Source: Fennellomyces sp. T-0311 | Lineage: Eukaryota > Mucoromycota > Mucoromycetes > Mucorales > Lichtheimiaceae | Length of the DNA stretch: 64,000 bases | Assembly (NCBI GenBank): GCA_025266875.1 | Contig: JALLLT010000036.1 | Coordinates: 124,001-188,000 of the forward strand | Direction of reading: 5' to 3' | In this document: in pieces, positions 35,385 through 47,595 of the stretch | Position numbering within the stretch: position 1 is the stretch's first letter | How the letters are laid out: the number at the start of each line of letters is the position of its first letter | Position numbers and translations under genes: made by a program | The notes under the pieces: model-generated | Databases searched by the model: none | The model's input: the letters and a program-made list of their open reading frames with translations, nothing else | Told to the model about the DNA's origin: nothing

Positions 35385-37512
35385 ATGTCCTACTCAGGCA
35401 CATCCATATACTTTGGTATAGCTACACTCATTTCCTGCATTCCGGCAGCCGCTGGTGTTTACGCGCGATGGCATGAATACAAATGGCTCGGGATTTTTCT
35501 CTATGCATTAGCCGTGGTGTTTCTTTTACTGGCTGTATTTTTTTACGTCAGTTTCAAACTCATTCAACAGGGCACACCATTTCTCCTGGAATTCCTCGAC
35601 AAGCTCAATCGCTTCCTTTCACCTATTGCTTCGAAAATCGCAAAAACCAAGTTCGTCGGTCCTGTTATTGCGGTTATCGTTCGAGCCAACTTTTTCATTT
35701 GGTTTGTGGTGCTGTTGCTAAGTGACCAAGTTGTGCGTACGTTACTCGGTCGTCTCATAGGCCATCATGCCAGTAAACGCAACTATTGTAAGTAAAAAAA
35801 GATTACGAGATTTGTGACCACATCTTTAATTTCTTAATTTGTTAGCCATTGTCAATGCGGTGGATCCGCAATTTCAGCTGTTTGATACAAGCTTGGATGA
35901 CCCACAAAAGGACGAAAAGAAATATCCCAGTCGACAACCTCGGCCTGAATACTCGCGCTCGATGGCTTATACCCTTTCTGTTGCGAGCAAGTTGGCATAC
36001 GAAGAAGTCGGTGTGATCAAGCACGAATTGGAAAAGGACGGATTTGATGTCAAGCGTACATTCTTGCCAATGGCTTTCAAGGTAATTTGGATGGATCGGT
36101 ATTTTGGAATAGCGGATGATTCACATGTTTTTTTATAGAACGTGTGCGCCTACATTGCGGAAAAGGATGACAATATAATTTTGGTTTTCCGTGGGTAAGT
36201 CATAGGGTTGCTATGGTCAAGAGCGAGAACTAAATTATCGAATCTAGTACCAATCCTATGAACATCCAGAATTTTGTTACGGATTTCAATATCGGTATGG
36301 CCGATGTACGCTCACCTTCTGGTGTATCCATGGGTAAAGTGCACCAAGGCTTCTGGGAAGCAATGGGTGATCCCAAGAAACCGAGCCATGAGGAACCACA
36401 GCGCAGCGCAACGCTACAAATTGAATTGAATGCAGCATCTTTGTATCGCACACTCCGATCAACAGTGTCAGCCGTCACTGACATTGGACGATTTGCTTTC
36501 CAAGAGCTCTTGAACCATATCTCGGATCCAATCGACAACAGCTGGATCGGGCATGATAGAGATATTAGAAACCGCAGCATGTATGTCCAAGCTGAAGAAT
36601 GGATCATGGCGCTGATGGGCAATCAAAATCACCTCCATTCTACGGACGATGAAGCAGTCGACTTGAACGATCACTTTTCGATTCGCAGTGGATCACGGAG
36701 AAAGCATTTCTATGTTGCAGGACATTCGCTCGGTGGCGCACTTGCAACAGGTAAGTAAATCAGGATGGATGGGCCAGTTGGACTTCTTTTGTTATTAACT
36801 TGCGAATATGCACAGTCTTCGTTGCGAAAATGTTACAATCGCAAAGCCCTCTTTTGAACCAATTTTATGGACTCTATACCTACGGCCAGCCGAGAATTGG
36901 CGACGACGACTTTACCCGGGCGTTCCCCCCTGAGATTTCAACGAAAGTATTTCACCACGCGTATAACAATGGTAACTTTATTAACCATTTTTCTATGACG
37001 TAAATGCTAACTTTGGATCCAAAGACATTGTGCCACGTGTTCCTCCATTCTCCAATTATGGGTAAGTGGGATGATCTACTATGATTGTTATCTCACAGAC
37101 ACTGACAATTTGGAATGACAATATTTCTAGTACATTGCCGGGTACTTTGGTATTTATCGACTCTTCATACACAATAACGCTCTATCCACCCAATCCACGC
37201 ACCAACGAACCAGTTCCAGTCCGCCCCATCTCTTTCATCCATCTCTCTGGTTTACTCAACGCAAATGTGATTCGACGGCTGGCCCAAGAATCATGGTTAC
37301 GCGTCACTTTCCGACTTTTATTCCCCTTCTTCATCAACGATCACATCCCAGGTGATTATTGTAATAGTTTACGAAAAGGTACTTATACTTGGACTGTCAC
37401 TGGTGGGAATGGCATCCAAGGAGGTACCCTCCCACAGGATGAGGAAAGCGCTGTCGGGATGTCTGCAACTTCAATTTCCATGACGAAGGCAACACGTCGA
37501 CATTTTACATAG
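35385..37512 (+). CDS. Membrane-anchored class-3 (alpha/beta-hydrolase) lipase
   Basis: Seven exons: 35385-35787, 35846-36081, 36139-36194, 36248-36750, 36816-36971, 37025-37061, 37131-37512 (590 aa). The N-terminus has two or three membrane helices (about residues 5-65 and 95-120). The hydrolase domain has the nucleophile elbow AGHSLGG with Ser392, preceded by VFRGTNPMN (oxyanion region) and followed by YTYGQPRIGDDDF and DIVPRVPP, where the Asp of the triad is expected; the His in FIHLSG or HIPGDY is the likely third member. Family members (Pfam lipase class 3) cleave triacylglycerols or diacylglycerols. The anchor suggests action at the ER or another membrane rather than secretion. A long insert between the oxyanion region and the elbow (about residues 255-380) is rich in charged residues. 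Confidence 0.9.
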
Positions 37513-37742
37513 ATATACTTATTGTGTCATACAAGTACCAGTAAACTTCCATATATACGTATCAGGCATTTTTGATTATATAAACTGTTCATGTATTATT
37601 ATACTTAAAACAGGTAGCATGTTGCTACTTTTAAATATTTGGTCAGGATTTCATGGACTTTACAGTTTAGCTTTTTCTTATTACTACATATCATTTACTA
37701 AGCTGTTAGTACCTCCCTTATACACAGCGTATGGTGTATGTA

Positions 37743-38561
37743 TCACATATTTACCTTGACAAACATATCCCAATTATAATATATAGATGCAGCATTCAGA
37801 TAATAGCTGTTGAAGGTATCCATGTCACGAACATGGCAATTACGACACAAAACCCGTCCGAACCTATCAGAAATAAATTCTATCCTTGCTACGCTATTCC
37901 ATTCGTCCGCTTCTGGGTTACGTTCCTCAAATATAAATCGACGAGGAAGAGGGTTTTCTCCGGTAGTACCTAAAGTTATTGCTTGACATTGATGTACATC
38001 TTCATTTAACGACTGTTGATCGCTTTCAGGCTCATCCTGACCATTTTCGTTGTCAATATTGTTCGGTCTTGCTAAAGTGCCACTCTTTAAAAGAAGCAAT
38101 GCATGGGCTGCGTCAAACATTTCCATTTGCTCTCTAGCACTCATACCACTACTACAGGGGCATGCTGGTGGTCTATCTTCTCTGATGCTGTCATCTGCAA
38201 ATTCAGCTATAAAGTCATCTCGTGCTTGAGCGTTGCTTTGACTTGCGCCAGTATCTTCTGTTGATTCCACCTCAGTGCTGGAGTGGCTTTCTGAAATGGC
38301 TACGTACGTATTATTAAATCTGAGATTTAGAATACTTGTACTATGCATTCATACTACAGATATATAGTGACCTTCATCCATTTCATCCTCGATGGGCTCA
38401 TCATCGGCAGCAGTAGCCTTTTTCACCTGCTTTGTAGATTTTAACCTTTTAGAGCTGCTAGTCGTGGTGATATTATTAGGCCTTTTTTTGGATGACGACT
38501 TGGAGTCACTTCTCTTTCGCTTCGTTGACCGGCTCGATTCTCCTTGTGAATAGTTGCCCAT
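37743..38561 (-). CDS. Unknown protein with basic nuclear-type N-terminus
   Basis: Two exons, 38561-38372 and 38299-37743 (248 aa). Residues 1-50 are rich in Lys, Arg and Ser (TKRKRSD, SSSKKRPN), like bipartite nuclear signals. The middle is acidic and polar. The C-terminal 70 residues look folded: RRFIFEERNPEADEW, FISDRFGRVLCRNCHVRDMD with a C-x2-C pair, and aromatic residues near the end. It ends shortly after a potential donor site (AAG|GTAAAT), so a further exon is possible. The family is not recognised. A second gene with a similarly basic N-terminus lies 2 kb downstream on the same strand (40611-41202), but no clear sequence match links them. Confidence 0.6.
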
Positions 38562-40610
38562 TTTTAACTTATGTATAGCGAAGGTACTAAATGTTTTTTT
38601 CTATCAAACCCGGAGTGCAGACGTGTAATGACAACAAGGCAAGGTACCCAGATTTATCGGTATAAATAATGTCACCGTTAAAACACTGGGTCTTTTTGCC
38701 TGATATCACACCCTCATCCGGTTTCAAAGGACCAATAGCTGGTCATTCAAAAGGAAATAGATATGGAACCATTCATTAGCAAATCTTAATGAATCATGAT
38801 TATGTGCATATGCTCATTGTTGGCATGGGTAGAAGTAACATGTACCGTAATAACAATGAAGAGTTAAGTGACGAATTGCTCAATGTAACAAAAGCACTTG
38901 GATTGGGCATATTGGTGCATCCACACTCATGATCTGGAAGAGGACATAATAATGCGACCAGGTTTAAGTGTTTGTGGTTACTTCTGCTCATCCATAAACA
39001 CTTATAGCTAGTAAATACCATCTTCAAATACAAGCCGTCATTATTCTACCTCGGTATGTAGAATTATTTTCCAGATAATGGCTACTACAGCTACTACATG
39101 GCTGTTTATGTTATTGTAATAAGTACGTATGCTAATAGACCGGTTACCATGGATACAAGATGATTACTATGAGCTATGAAGTTTTTCTGTTGAACTACAT
39201 ATTGAGGATAAGTTCGTAAGCGCTCTCGTACAACACTTTCCGTTTCCTATGTTTTTCACTTTTGGCTTTTCCATTTTCTATGTTTCTCAAACTTGCCGTT
39301 GTTAGGTCCTACTTTGGGTAATTCCTTTCAAGATTAGTCTATCCCTCGCCATATCTCCGTCCAAAATTATACTTACAACACAAAATAAACTGTCCCGCAT
39401 GTCTCTTGACTGAAACTATCCACTGCAAAAACAAAACATATCCTCACTTGGGTCAATTTTCTCTGCACCTGAGCAAAAGGCGAAAACTACAGATCACTGA
39501 ACCCACCTTTGGATTCTCTACAAAAATGACAATATATCAAGAGAACCCAGTCGCTGGATCGGTTTCGATTCAACGAGGGACGCATTCAAGTTGCTTTTCT
39601 ACGGCGTTATTAACCTTTGGTTTTTCGACTTTTTTTTTCGATTTCGTATTTTTTCCATTTCATGCGTTCCTCTTGCTCTGACATTCTAACTTCTTCCACT
39701 TCAGCTATTTTGGTCGACTTTTGTTTAGCAGAATTTTACTCGTTTCAAACTATAACTCAATCCCAAATTACGATAGGAACACAAAATCAACGATTTCATA
39801 AAGCGAGTATTTTGTCGCATCTGCTATTAATGTTAAAGCAAGTTCTTTCATCACAAAGGCATCTTGTAAGTCATTTTTTCCGAGTAAGCTTTTTCCTTCG
39901 CAAATTTTAAGATGTGACTATCACTATATGCGTCTATGATTTCTCTACAAAACGTACCTATATATGAAGAAAGTCCTATCGCTTGTCAAGTCGATAAATG
40001 CATTCAAAGATATCCAATGGCGGATTGCAGTGCCAGCTCAAAACGATGGACATAAAAAAGATCGACACTTTTGCTCCGAATCAGCTCTATATAATCCTTT
40101 GAAGGCTAAATTGCTCATGGATTGTGCTAATCGTCGGCCCGTATACACTTCTGGATTGCTGTAATCGACTTGGAATAGCATGGTCACTTGAAATTTAAGC
40201 TTCCGTATATACGCCAGCTTTGTACGTAAAGAGTATCCGCGCGTATACGTAATAACTTTAATAGAAATGACAATATTTCGGATAATAGCGCGGAATTTAT
40301 CAGCTGAACCTTGTCAAAAAGTCTCGTTTCAGCGTTTTAGCTTTCTGCAATTCAATATAAAAAAGTACACTTGTGTTAAATGTACCGTACTAGGCTGTAA
40401 TTAGCATCATCGATTGGTGATATACTACATTATGACAGTTATATTTCTTGTAGCTAATACGAATTCAAGCTGCATAATAAAACTGGTATTTTTTTTCATA
40501 CATGATGCATAATTGTGTGTGAGAATGATAAGAGTCAGATTGTATAGATACAATCGCGCACAGGAATGTTTCCAACTGCAAATTATATAAAACAAGAGAG
40601 TTTATTTATA
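38562..40610. other. AT-rich intergenic region, no gene seen
   Basis: About 2 kb. Open frames at 39406-39681 and 39617-39910 (+) are rich in Phe and Ser from T-rich DNA and have no domain. Nothing supportable on the minus strand. Confidence 0.5.
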
Positions 40611-41202
40611 TTATGTGAGGACTCTGATCACATGGCTTCCTTGGTCTGGTCGACTAAGAGTGATGACTAAAACACGATTTGGATTATTGACAAGTTCGCG
40701 ATGCAGGACAAAGTCTTCTCCTAGACCTATAACATAGTAATATTAGTGTGGATATCAAAAAGTGAAAGCTTTCGCCAAGTAGTAAACCTGATCGAAGAAC
40801 GGCCCAAGCACCAAAGTAAAATTCAGCAATGTCCAAGCTGTCCCGATTACTACGGATAACAACATTGATTCTGTTCTCATTTTCCGGCACTTCTTGAGCA
40901 ATATCTTCAAAAGCGTAATTTAAACCGACTTCATTAACGCTTCCTTGCTCATCTTCATCATGAGCACCGTTTACCTGAGCATGGTTAACGTTGTTTTGGT
41001 TGTTGTGATTGTTAACAGGCTCTTCATTTCCAAGTGTCGGTACATCATAGGGAATGAACTCACGAAGGTTGGCGATAACGTTGGGAGAGCGACGCTGTTC
41101 AAGAAGTCTTCGTGATCGTCGCGGAGGAGTACTTTTTCCGCTGCGTGCATCGCGTTTGCATGACCATGGAAAAGCTTGACGTTGCCGTTTGCCGGCTGCC
41201 AT
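40611..41202 (-). CDS. Unknown small basic protein
   Basis: Two exons, 41202-40788 and 40726-40611 (176 aa). The N-terminus is strongly basic (KRQRQAFP, PPRRSRRLLEQRRSPN), followed by an Asn/Glu-rich linker. The C-terminal part is ordered in appearance: INVVIRSNRDSLDIAEFYFG, then across the intron GEDFVLHRELVNNPNRVLVI. A DNA- or RNA-binding or nuclear role is possible from composition only. The frame continues upstream of the chosen Met (41202) without clear start context. The family is not recognised. Confidence 0.6.
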
Positions 41203-41622
41203 GATGAAATATCGACTTGCTTGGTTGTTAAAACGAATTGATAGCTTGTGATAATTGAAGCACAAATTGAGAGCAGGTTTATATACCTTTTGGTGAATGC
41301 GATGAAAAGATATCCTGTGCTGTGCTCTTTTTTCTCCAAATGCCCAGCTATAGTGTTCATTATCATGACTTCCATTAATAGTGGGCAATGGTGGGCGATT
41401 AAGTTTACCACAATGAAACCAGAAACACTCATGGGCATAGCTCTTCTTTAGCACTGTCGATAAACTCAATCTGGGACTATTGTTTGATGACTATTACGAC
41501 AATGGGAAGCCATCAAATTCTATGCACTTCCCACCTATTCGGTTGTAGTCCCGCACACCTTTTGATTCGCTACACAGTGGCTTGACACGCCTCATCGATT
41601 CACACTTAAAGTAGCCCACATC
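41203..41622. other. Divergent spacer between the basic protein and the RRM gene
   Basis: 420 bp between two start codons facing away from each other, so both promoters must lie here. No specific element was identified. Confidence 0.5.
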
Positions 41623-42185
41623 ATGACGAGTACAGACAACAAAAGCACCTTATTCGTAGGCAAGACGACAACAGCGATCAAAATGTCGTGGCATGGGTTA
41701 GCTCATTGGCTTTGTAGGAGGTCTCGATCAAGACATGACGGAAGCGATCCTGCATGCCGCATTTATTCCCTTTGGCGACATTGTGTCTGTACAGCTTGCT
41801 GTGGATCCTGGAACTCGTGCGTATCTTTATTATCAATCTTCGACCTTAGCAGCTAACGCCAATCTATAGACAATCAGCACAAGGGTTACGGTTTTATCGA
41901 ATACGAGGAAGAAGAGGACTGTGAAGCAGCGATCGACAATATGCATCTAGCGGAACTCAATGGCAAAGTTATAAAAGTGAACAAGTCCAAAGCACAACGT
42001 GTCATTGCTGGGTCCAATCGTGCAGGTATTTACAGTGGTAAAAGAAGAGGTAGTTTCTACGGTACTCATAGTGTATTGCAGTATGGAGCGACGACGCATG
42101 GCTCCAAAAGTATGCCAATCCGGACGGGAACGGCGAAGAAGACGGTGCAAAGACCCCAGAGAACCCTCCTCCACCATCACCATAA
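41623..42185 (+). CDS. RRM-only protein related to cyclophilin E (CYP33/PPIE)
   Basis: Four exons: 41623-41659, 41718-41816, 41870-42025, 42082-42185 (131 aa). The RRM shows RNP2 LFVGGL, then [18 protein letters not shown]1 KGYGFIEY and [18 protein letters not shown]. These match the RRM of PPIE, as does the linker [11 protein letters not shown], which in PPIE leads into the cyclophilin domain. Here the chain stops in a short Pro-rich tail (PENPPPPSP) and no isomerase domain follows. PPIE is an RNA-binding, spliceosome-associated isomerase; this form could only bind RNA. Intron 1 (41660-41717) uses a GC donor (GCAAGA), required to make VGGL. The next gene starts 41 bp after the stop on the same strand. 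Confidence 0.85.
41660..41717 (+). other. GC-AG intron in the RRM gene
   Basis: Donor GTAG|GCAAGACG, acceptor TTTGTAG. It joins to give LFVGGLDQD with an intact RNP2. The overlapping GT (GTAGGC) would delete Val and shift the frame. Confidence 0.8.
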
Positions 42186-42226
42186 TAATAAACGCCAAGT
42201 ACAAGCTGACAAAGCAATATATCAGT

Positions 42227-43382
42227 ATGATGTCGATTACTGCGCTTATATCACTTCCTGCATTTATTATTTCTTCCTTCCTCGCTTTCGCATTTATCAT
42301 GCCACCGTTGTACTTTGCTGCCGAAGCTTTTGTCATCAGCTCCGCCGACATATTTACCAGAATGCTGGCCATTGGGCTGCTGCTTTGTGAAGGCACCTTC
42401 AACTTTCTTCAGCGTACATTTTTTCCATCAGTGCAGCTGGAGTATCGGGCTGTGGCGATTAGCATGGCCAGGTACGTCAGCTTAAAACCCTTGCAGAAAA
42501 AATCGATAGGTATGACCTACAGGCCTAAAGTAGCGATATGGGGAGGGCTTTGGCTTTCGAGTATGCTAGTCAAGGGACAAATCTCGTTCTCATGTGTGAT
42601 CACTGGGGTATAACAAGCGGAAGGTCTCTGTTGGAAGAACGTTGCAACTCATGCGGGTTATGCGTAGTGAATCTGGAGAAGACGGCTCAACGATGCCGGG
42701 CGTTGGGAGCGCCAATCGTTGTAACCAGACTTTTAAATATCTGCAATGCCGATGCAGTCACAGAGTTCTTTGACTCGCAGGTGGAGCAGTTCAACATTGA
42801 TCTGTTTATCGCAAATGCATTTCTTCGTGCCTTTGATATCCCTCAACTCGATGGTCCCGACACTGTGGATATTGCCGTCAATTACCACAATGCGATGGAG
42901 GGTATCTCAGCTGTGTTTGAAGCATCCAAGCGCCTATGCCGTCCATTTCAACTTGCTGGTAAGTTGGGACAAATCGGTGTTCGTTTTACATCTGTAAAAA
43001 AAAACCTCTTTTTTTAGTGGGCATCAATGTGAATGGTTTGTCGAGGGTCCAGCCGTACACCGTCGACCTGATGATCCAATTCGATATTGCCAGATCTGCC
43101 ATGATGACGTTCGGGAACCATCTTCGCGAGTTAGGAAAGGAATTTGATATCCATGTCAGCACCATTGTTGCAGAGGAGTACCTGGTTATATCACTCTTTC
43201 ATGCGGCTGGGTGGAGTAATTGCACATGCAAAGTGTCAAAACGCTCAGCTTCTCGTATCAGACGTGCACTTGCTCAAGACGTAGGCGTCGTCTATCCACC
43301 AGCCGACATCTATTTCTACTCGATGGCGCTTGCATCTCTTCCAGCCAGTATACGACAAACCATCGCATTCATACTCGAATAG
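42227..43382 (+). CDS. Membrane-anchored SDR-fold protein with degenerate active site
   Basis: Four exons: 42227-42471, 42531-42595, 42668-42958, 43018-43382 (321 aa). Residues 1-60 contain one or two membrane helices. The rest follows the short-chain dehydrogenase fold: beta1 AVAIS, helix [29 protein letters not shown], then LFIANAF where NNAG is normal, and [19 protein letters not shown]. The cofactor motif TGxxxGxG is replaced by SMASSDMG, and the YxxxK pair by F-D-I-A-R. Layout resembles ER-membrane 3-ketodihydrosphingosine- or 17-beta-type reductases, but catalysis is doubtful. An extra segment near residues 250-265 ([14 protein letters not shown]) might be retained intron sequence, though removing it by the visible sites breaks the frame. 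It starts 41 bp after the RRM gene. Confidence 0.75.
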
Positions 43383-44724
43383 CATTAATTTTAGTTTTAG
43401 CTTACTTGTATACATAGGTATCGCTATCACATCGATAAAAGATGGTAATCAATCATGAAGATCGACTTGTTTCTACTTGGTGATTACAATGAGCCACTTT
43501 AATGTATGTCATAATCTACATGATACATAACTATAGTGTCATCCAGTACCAATATTTCATAAACTACTTCTTAAGTGCAATCTTGAACAAAGGATGATGG
43601 AACGTGAGAACTACGTATATCCTGACATAGTTCAGAACCATTGGGGCGAGGAATGCATATCGCTTAATACATATCCAGCAGTATAAGTATTTGTAGGCAC
43701 TTCTGGAACTTTGTCGTTCATTGACATGTCCACAGTTATACAGGAAATCCAAGTATTTTGGCACGAAGTATAACCCGTTGTTATCTTAAAGCCTGTGGAG
43801 GCTATATATGGTTTGGAAAAATATCTCTGGTTGAGCATCCGATGTAGTTCAATGCACATCAGTATTTTGGGACTGGGGTTTTCAGTCGAGATAGTACTCT
43901 AATGGATAATGTGACCCTAACAGTCCATTCATAATCCCGCGACTTGGCAAACAACAAGAGGATATCATGTGATACTAATACCATACATCTACGCTTTTAC
44001 GCACATTTGGTCACAAGAATGCGCAGCATTGACAGCTCAGAGTCACTTGAGCCTTGTGTTGGACTTACCAAATGAATACACAGCAGCAATACTTCTACGT
44101 TTGATTTTAGTTCTGTTGATGATCACTAAAATAAGTGAAATGAATGGTGTCTGTGAGCTCTGAAAGCGATCGCTTTTAGGGTTACACGTAGTCACTATAG
44201 ATATAACCACTGTGGTACGTAACGTAAACAAAAGTAAGAGAAAATTAGTAAGCAGTTACTGTGAGAATCAGATGTGCCTTTATTTTGGTATGTACAGCGA
44301 GTTCACGTCAGTTTATACTTTTGAGGAGACACTGATAATTACAAATCCATGCTGCGCATTGGATGATCATTCATAAATATTTGATCTATCTGTTCCCAGG
44401 CTGGTTGTACAAATCCAACCTACCGGATACCACAATTGTATATACTGTTACTGTACTGAACTATATTAGAATGCTACTGCATCGTGTGCTCTCAATCGTA
44501 TCCCTAAGACTCGGGACATGTGCATGACTGGAGAAAGTTGACGTGCAATAGGTATCTATACTACATATATAGTTTTTCTTAAAAGCATTCAGCTGTGCAT
44601 ACACTTGAGTGGAGGGAAACATGTAGGTTTATTTGGAACAATATAATTAGCACATTACAAATTCAATGCAGATAGTTTTACATAGATGAGTGAAGTATAG
44701 TATGTATAGTCGTTAAAGAAATAG
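43383..44724. other. AT-rich spacer, no gene seen
   Basis: About 1.3 kb containing convergent 3' flanks of the SDR-fold and arrestin-like genes. Only short open frames without domains. Confidence 0.5.
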
Positions 44725-45847
44725 CTATGGAACTGTGATTGTTTCATATGTCGGTAGATGAGTGCTGTCATAGGGAGGAAGTGTCTCAGATCCAGCTATA
44801 ACGCCCATAAATCGGGGCTCTTCTACCTGCCGTTCGTCGCTCGAGAGAGTCGAGTAAATCCGCAGCTGAGCTGGAGCACGTACCCCACGAGCTAACGTAC
44901 CGATAGTTACTGGAAATTCATATTCTTGACCTGAGCTCCAAAGACCAGCGAACTTTTTATGCTTTACGGATACTTTTAGCTGATAAGAAACTGCAAAAAA
45001 GCTGCTGTAACTAAATGATGGAATCGAATCAAGTGGTATCCGAAGTGATGGAGGCTTGAGATCCGACTTTAATAAATCCTGTCCGCTCACGTCATCTTCA
45101 TACCATCGCTGAGAAGCAATAACTTTTGTGCGCTTGGGAATATCTTCAAATGGATGGAGAATAGCAGTTTGATAGAGAGTTGCGATCACGATGCGCTTTC
45201 CGCTACCGGATGATGCATCACCGGAAGCGTTTTCTCTTGATCCCATGGTAATTCTCGCTGAAATGGCATCTCCTGGAACATATTCCAATGCATGGACTTG
45301 GACTTGACCTCCAGTCGTTTGAACCGGGTTCTTGAGCACGCATGTCTCGATGAAAGGCCGATAGTTAATAGATTTCTCTGTGGATTGTATAATTTGAGAG
45401 GATTGCTCGATAAATGCGGTCAACTTGAATGCGCACTGATAGTACTCGTGATCCATGGAAGGCGGGTATTGTACAAGTGGCATTTGAATCGTAAACGGGA
45501 GTGTCAACTGGGATGAGTCGAGAGATTGGCCTGTCCAAAGTACGTGTCGGATGACAAATAAAATATGAGGTCTTTTCCTTCGTGTAACGCCGGGACGAAC
45601 TTCAATAGGATGCATGGATTCCACTGCATGGAATTGAAGTCGTATGTGGTCTACCTCGATTTCTTCTCTTGATGATGCATGAACAAATCCTACGTAGAAC
45701 GATGATCATTGACCGATTATTAATTATCTTGGTTTGTGCGTTTGTAATGATGTTACTACCTTGAAATACTGATCCTGGACCATAGGTTGGTTGTCCTTGT
45801 GTGGACCATCCAAATTCTGGTAGCAATTCTATCGATATTTCGGGCAT
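44725..45847 (-). CDS. Arrestin-like adaptor protein (1)
   Basis: Two exons, 45847-45760 and 45689-44725 (350 aa). It has the two-lobe beta-sandwich layout: an N-terminal strand with GPGSVFQGFVH (the usual G-x-V-x-G-x-V pattern), then LTLPFTIQMPLVQYPPSM, and a C-lobe ALEYVPGDAISARI and FSYSSFFAVSYQLKVSV ahead of FPVTIG. The tail carries LPPYDS and LPTYE, i.e. a PPxY motif and a close variant, which recruit Rsp5/NEDD4-type ubiquitin ligases. Fungal alpha-arrestins of this kind select plasma-membrane transporters for endocytosis. It is one of two arrestin-like genes in the window; sequence similarity between them is low. Confidence 0.85.
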
Positions 45848-46562
45848 GTCGTTTTTAGCGTATCGTATTTTTACTCGTGTGTATAAGATACCAAGTAGGA
45901 CTCGTCTATTTATACATTTCGAAACTACTGCTGTGAAACTATAAAGGCGGCGAAAATCCCGTTACTCATGGAATGAAAGCATCTCTGACGTATCATATGA
46001 TTCCATTGTACTTGTGTATGTACTTGCACAATATCAGAAGTAACACGGGGTTATTTACATATACACCAATGATTTTCCAATTTTACGCAAATGGTTGTTG
46101 GTAAAGTTTGAATCAAGAAGATCATGAAGTTTCGCATAAATGCGCTACTATTTGGGGGAAAAGGTTAGAGCACAAAAGAAGCTCATTAATAAGCATCCCC
46201 AAGAGTACGTATCGTATGATGTCAGAAAATTCCTAACAATGGAAAGTGACATTGTACCAGGGTCACAATGCATAGATCGTATTGAATAAGGCACAACCTT
46301 TTTTTCACTCCCCATTGCTCGTTATGGTATTGCTACGGATCGCTTTGGTTTGGACTGATGTATTACTCGATCTATAATAATTGTACTCTTGTGTTTCATA
46401 TAAATAGCCATTGAAGGCTTGTAAAAGATCTGAACACCGAGTGTATACGTACAACTGAGAAGTATCATATTCGCGTTTCGATGATCGACTTTCAAAAATA
46501 TATGGGTGGAACGATGTCAAGTGTCTTTATTCACACAGGTATTGGTTTGCAAACATGAAAGT
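45848..46562. other. Intergenic region, no gene seen
   Basis: 5' flank of the arrestin-like gene and 3' flank of CWC15. AT-rich, with no feature beyond short open frames. Confidence 0.5.
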
Positions 46563-47522
46563 TTAGTGGATGTACTTGGTAAGGAAACGACGGTGGAAAT
46601 CAGAGCGCAGCATATCGTTGACGAAGCGCTTCTTGTTCTTTTCGTCCGCACCACGAGCTTGGTTCTTGAAAATGACATCGTCATCCCATCTGCATATACC
46701 GTCGAATCAGTACCTATGGATACATGCATCATAGTAACATACCGTCTCTTCACGCTAAAGTCGCGCTTTTCCTCTCCAAGTTGCAGAAGCGGATTGCCAG
46801 TCATGGCTTCTTCCTGGCGCTGTGCTTCTTCCTCGTCTAACTTCTCACGTTCTTGACGTTCCTTTTCTTCCGCTCGTTCCTTTCGAATCTTTTGCAATGT
46901 CGCAAGGAGTTCTGCTGTATTGTCTTCATCGTCGTCATCCGATTCTTCATCACTGTAAAATGATGTTAACATACAACGTTCAGCAAGCAAGCCGAAATAC
47001 AATACCCACCTACTACTGTCACTCCCCCCGCTATCACTTTCACTATCACTTTGATCCTTGTCTAATTCCGCCATTTTCTCTGCTTCTTCAAGAAGTTTCT
47101 GTCGTCGTGCTTCTGCGTCTTCGTCGCCTTGGCCGATCAGCTTTTGACCTCCACTACCACCGTTTTTTTCGTTTTCTTTAGATTCATAGTACTCGCGTTC
47201 AGCCTGGCGCAGTTCTTCTTTGAGTCGTTCGCGATCGCCAATCTCATCAGTAGTTCCTTGACCAGGCTGTCTGTAATTGCAAAAATTAATAATGGTCACT
47301 AGGAAATTACCAAGGAATCGGTGCCATGCCTGAATTTGAGCTTTGTGTGTGATGCAAGATCGCGAGAGCTGTACTGAAAGCTGGGAGCTTTGCTGTCGTT
47401 GCCACGAGCGGGATCAAAGGTGGGACGGGCAGCTGTAGTCTAATGATGTGACCCATTCCGTCAGCAAATGGATTATTGTACACAATGATTCAGCTTTAAG
47501 CAGATTTACCATTGGAGAGAAG
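46563..47522 (-). CDS. CWC15: Pre-mRNA splicing factor CWC15 (Cwf15)
   Basis: Five coding exons: 47522-47520, 47439-47330, 47270-47010, 46952-46743, 46689-46563 (236 aa). The protein begins [14 protein letters not shown], contains [16 protein letters not shown], a highly acidic Ser/Asp/Glu middle, [21 protein letters not shown], and ends [16 protein letters not shown] then [15 protein letters not shown]. This is Cwc15 end to end. It is a component of the Prp19-associated complex at the heart of the activated spliceosome. Two oddities: the first coding exon is just the ATG, with a donor immediately after it, and intron 2 must use a GC donor (GCATGG) to keep KFRQ in frame. It lies 73 bp downstream of the dephospho-CoA kinase stop, same strand, so its promoter is very compact. 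Confidence 0.95.
47271..47329 (-). other. GC-AG intron in CWC15
   Basis: Donor TTCAG|GCATGG, acceptor ATTACAG. It is required to join AAATTCAG to ACAGCC (KFRQ). The donor is far from the GCAAGT consensus, so confidence is lower than for the other GC introns. Confidence 0.65.
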
Positions 47523-47595
47523 GAATATTCAACAAGAGTGAAAGAGCGACAAGGAAAAGAAAAAGGTGAGCCAATGACATAGGATGGCAGTTTAT

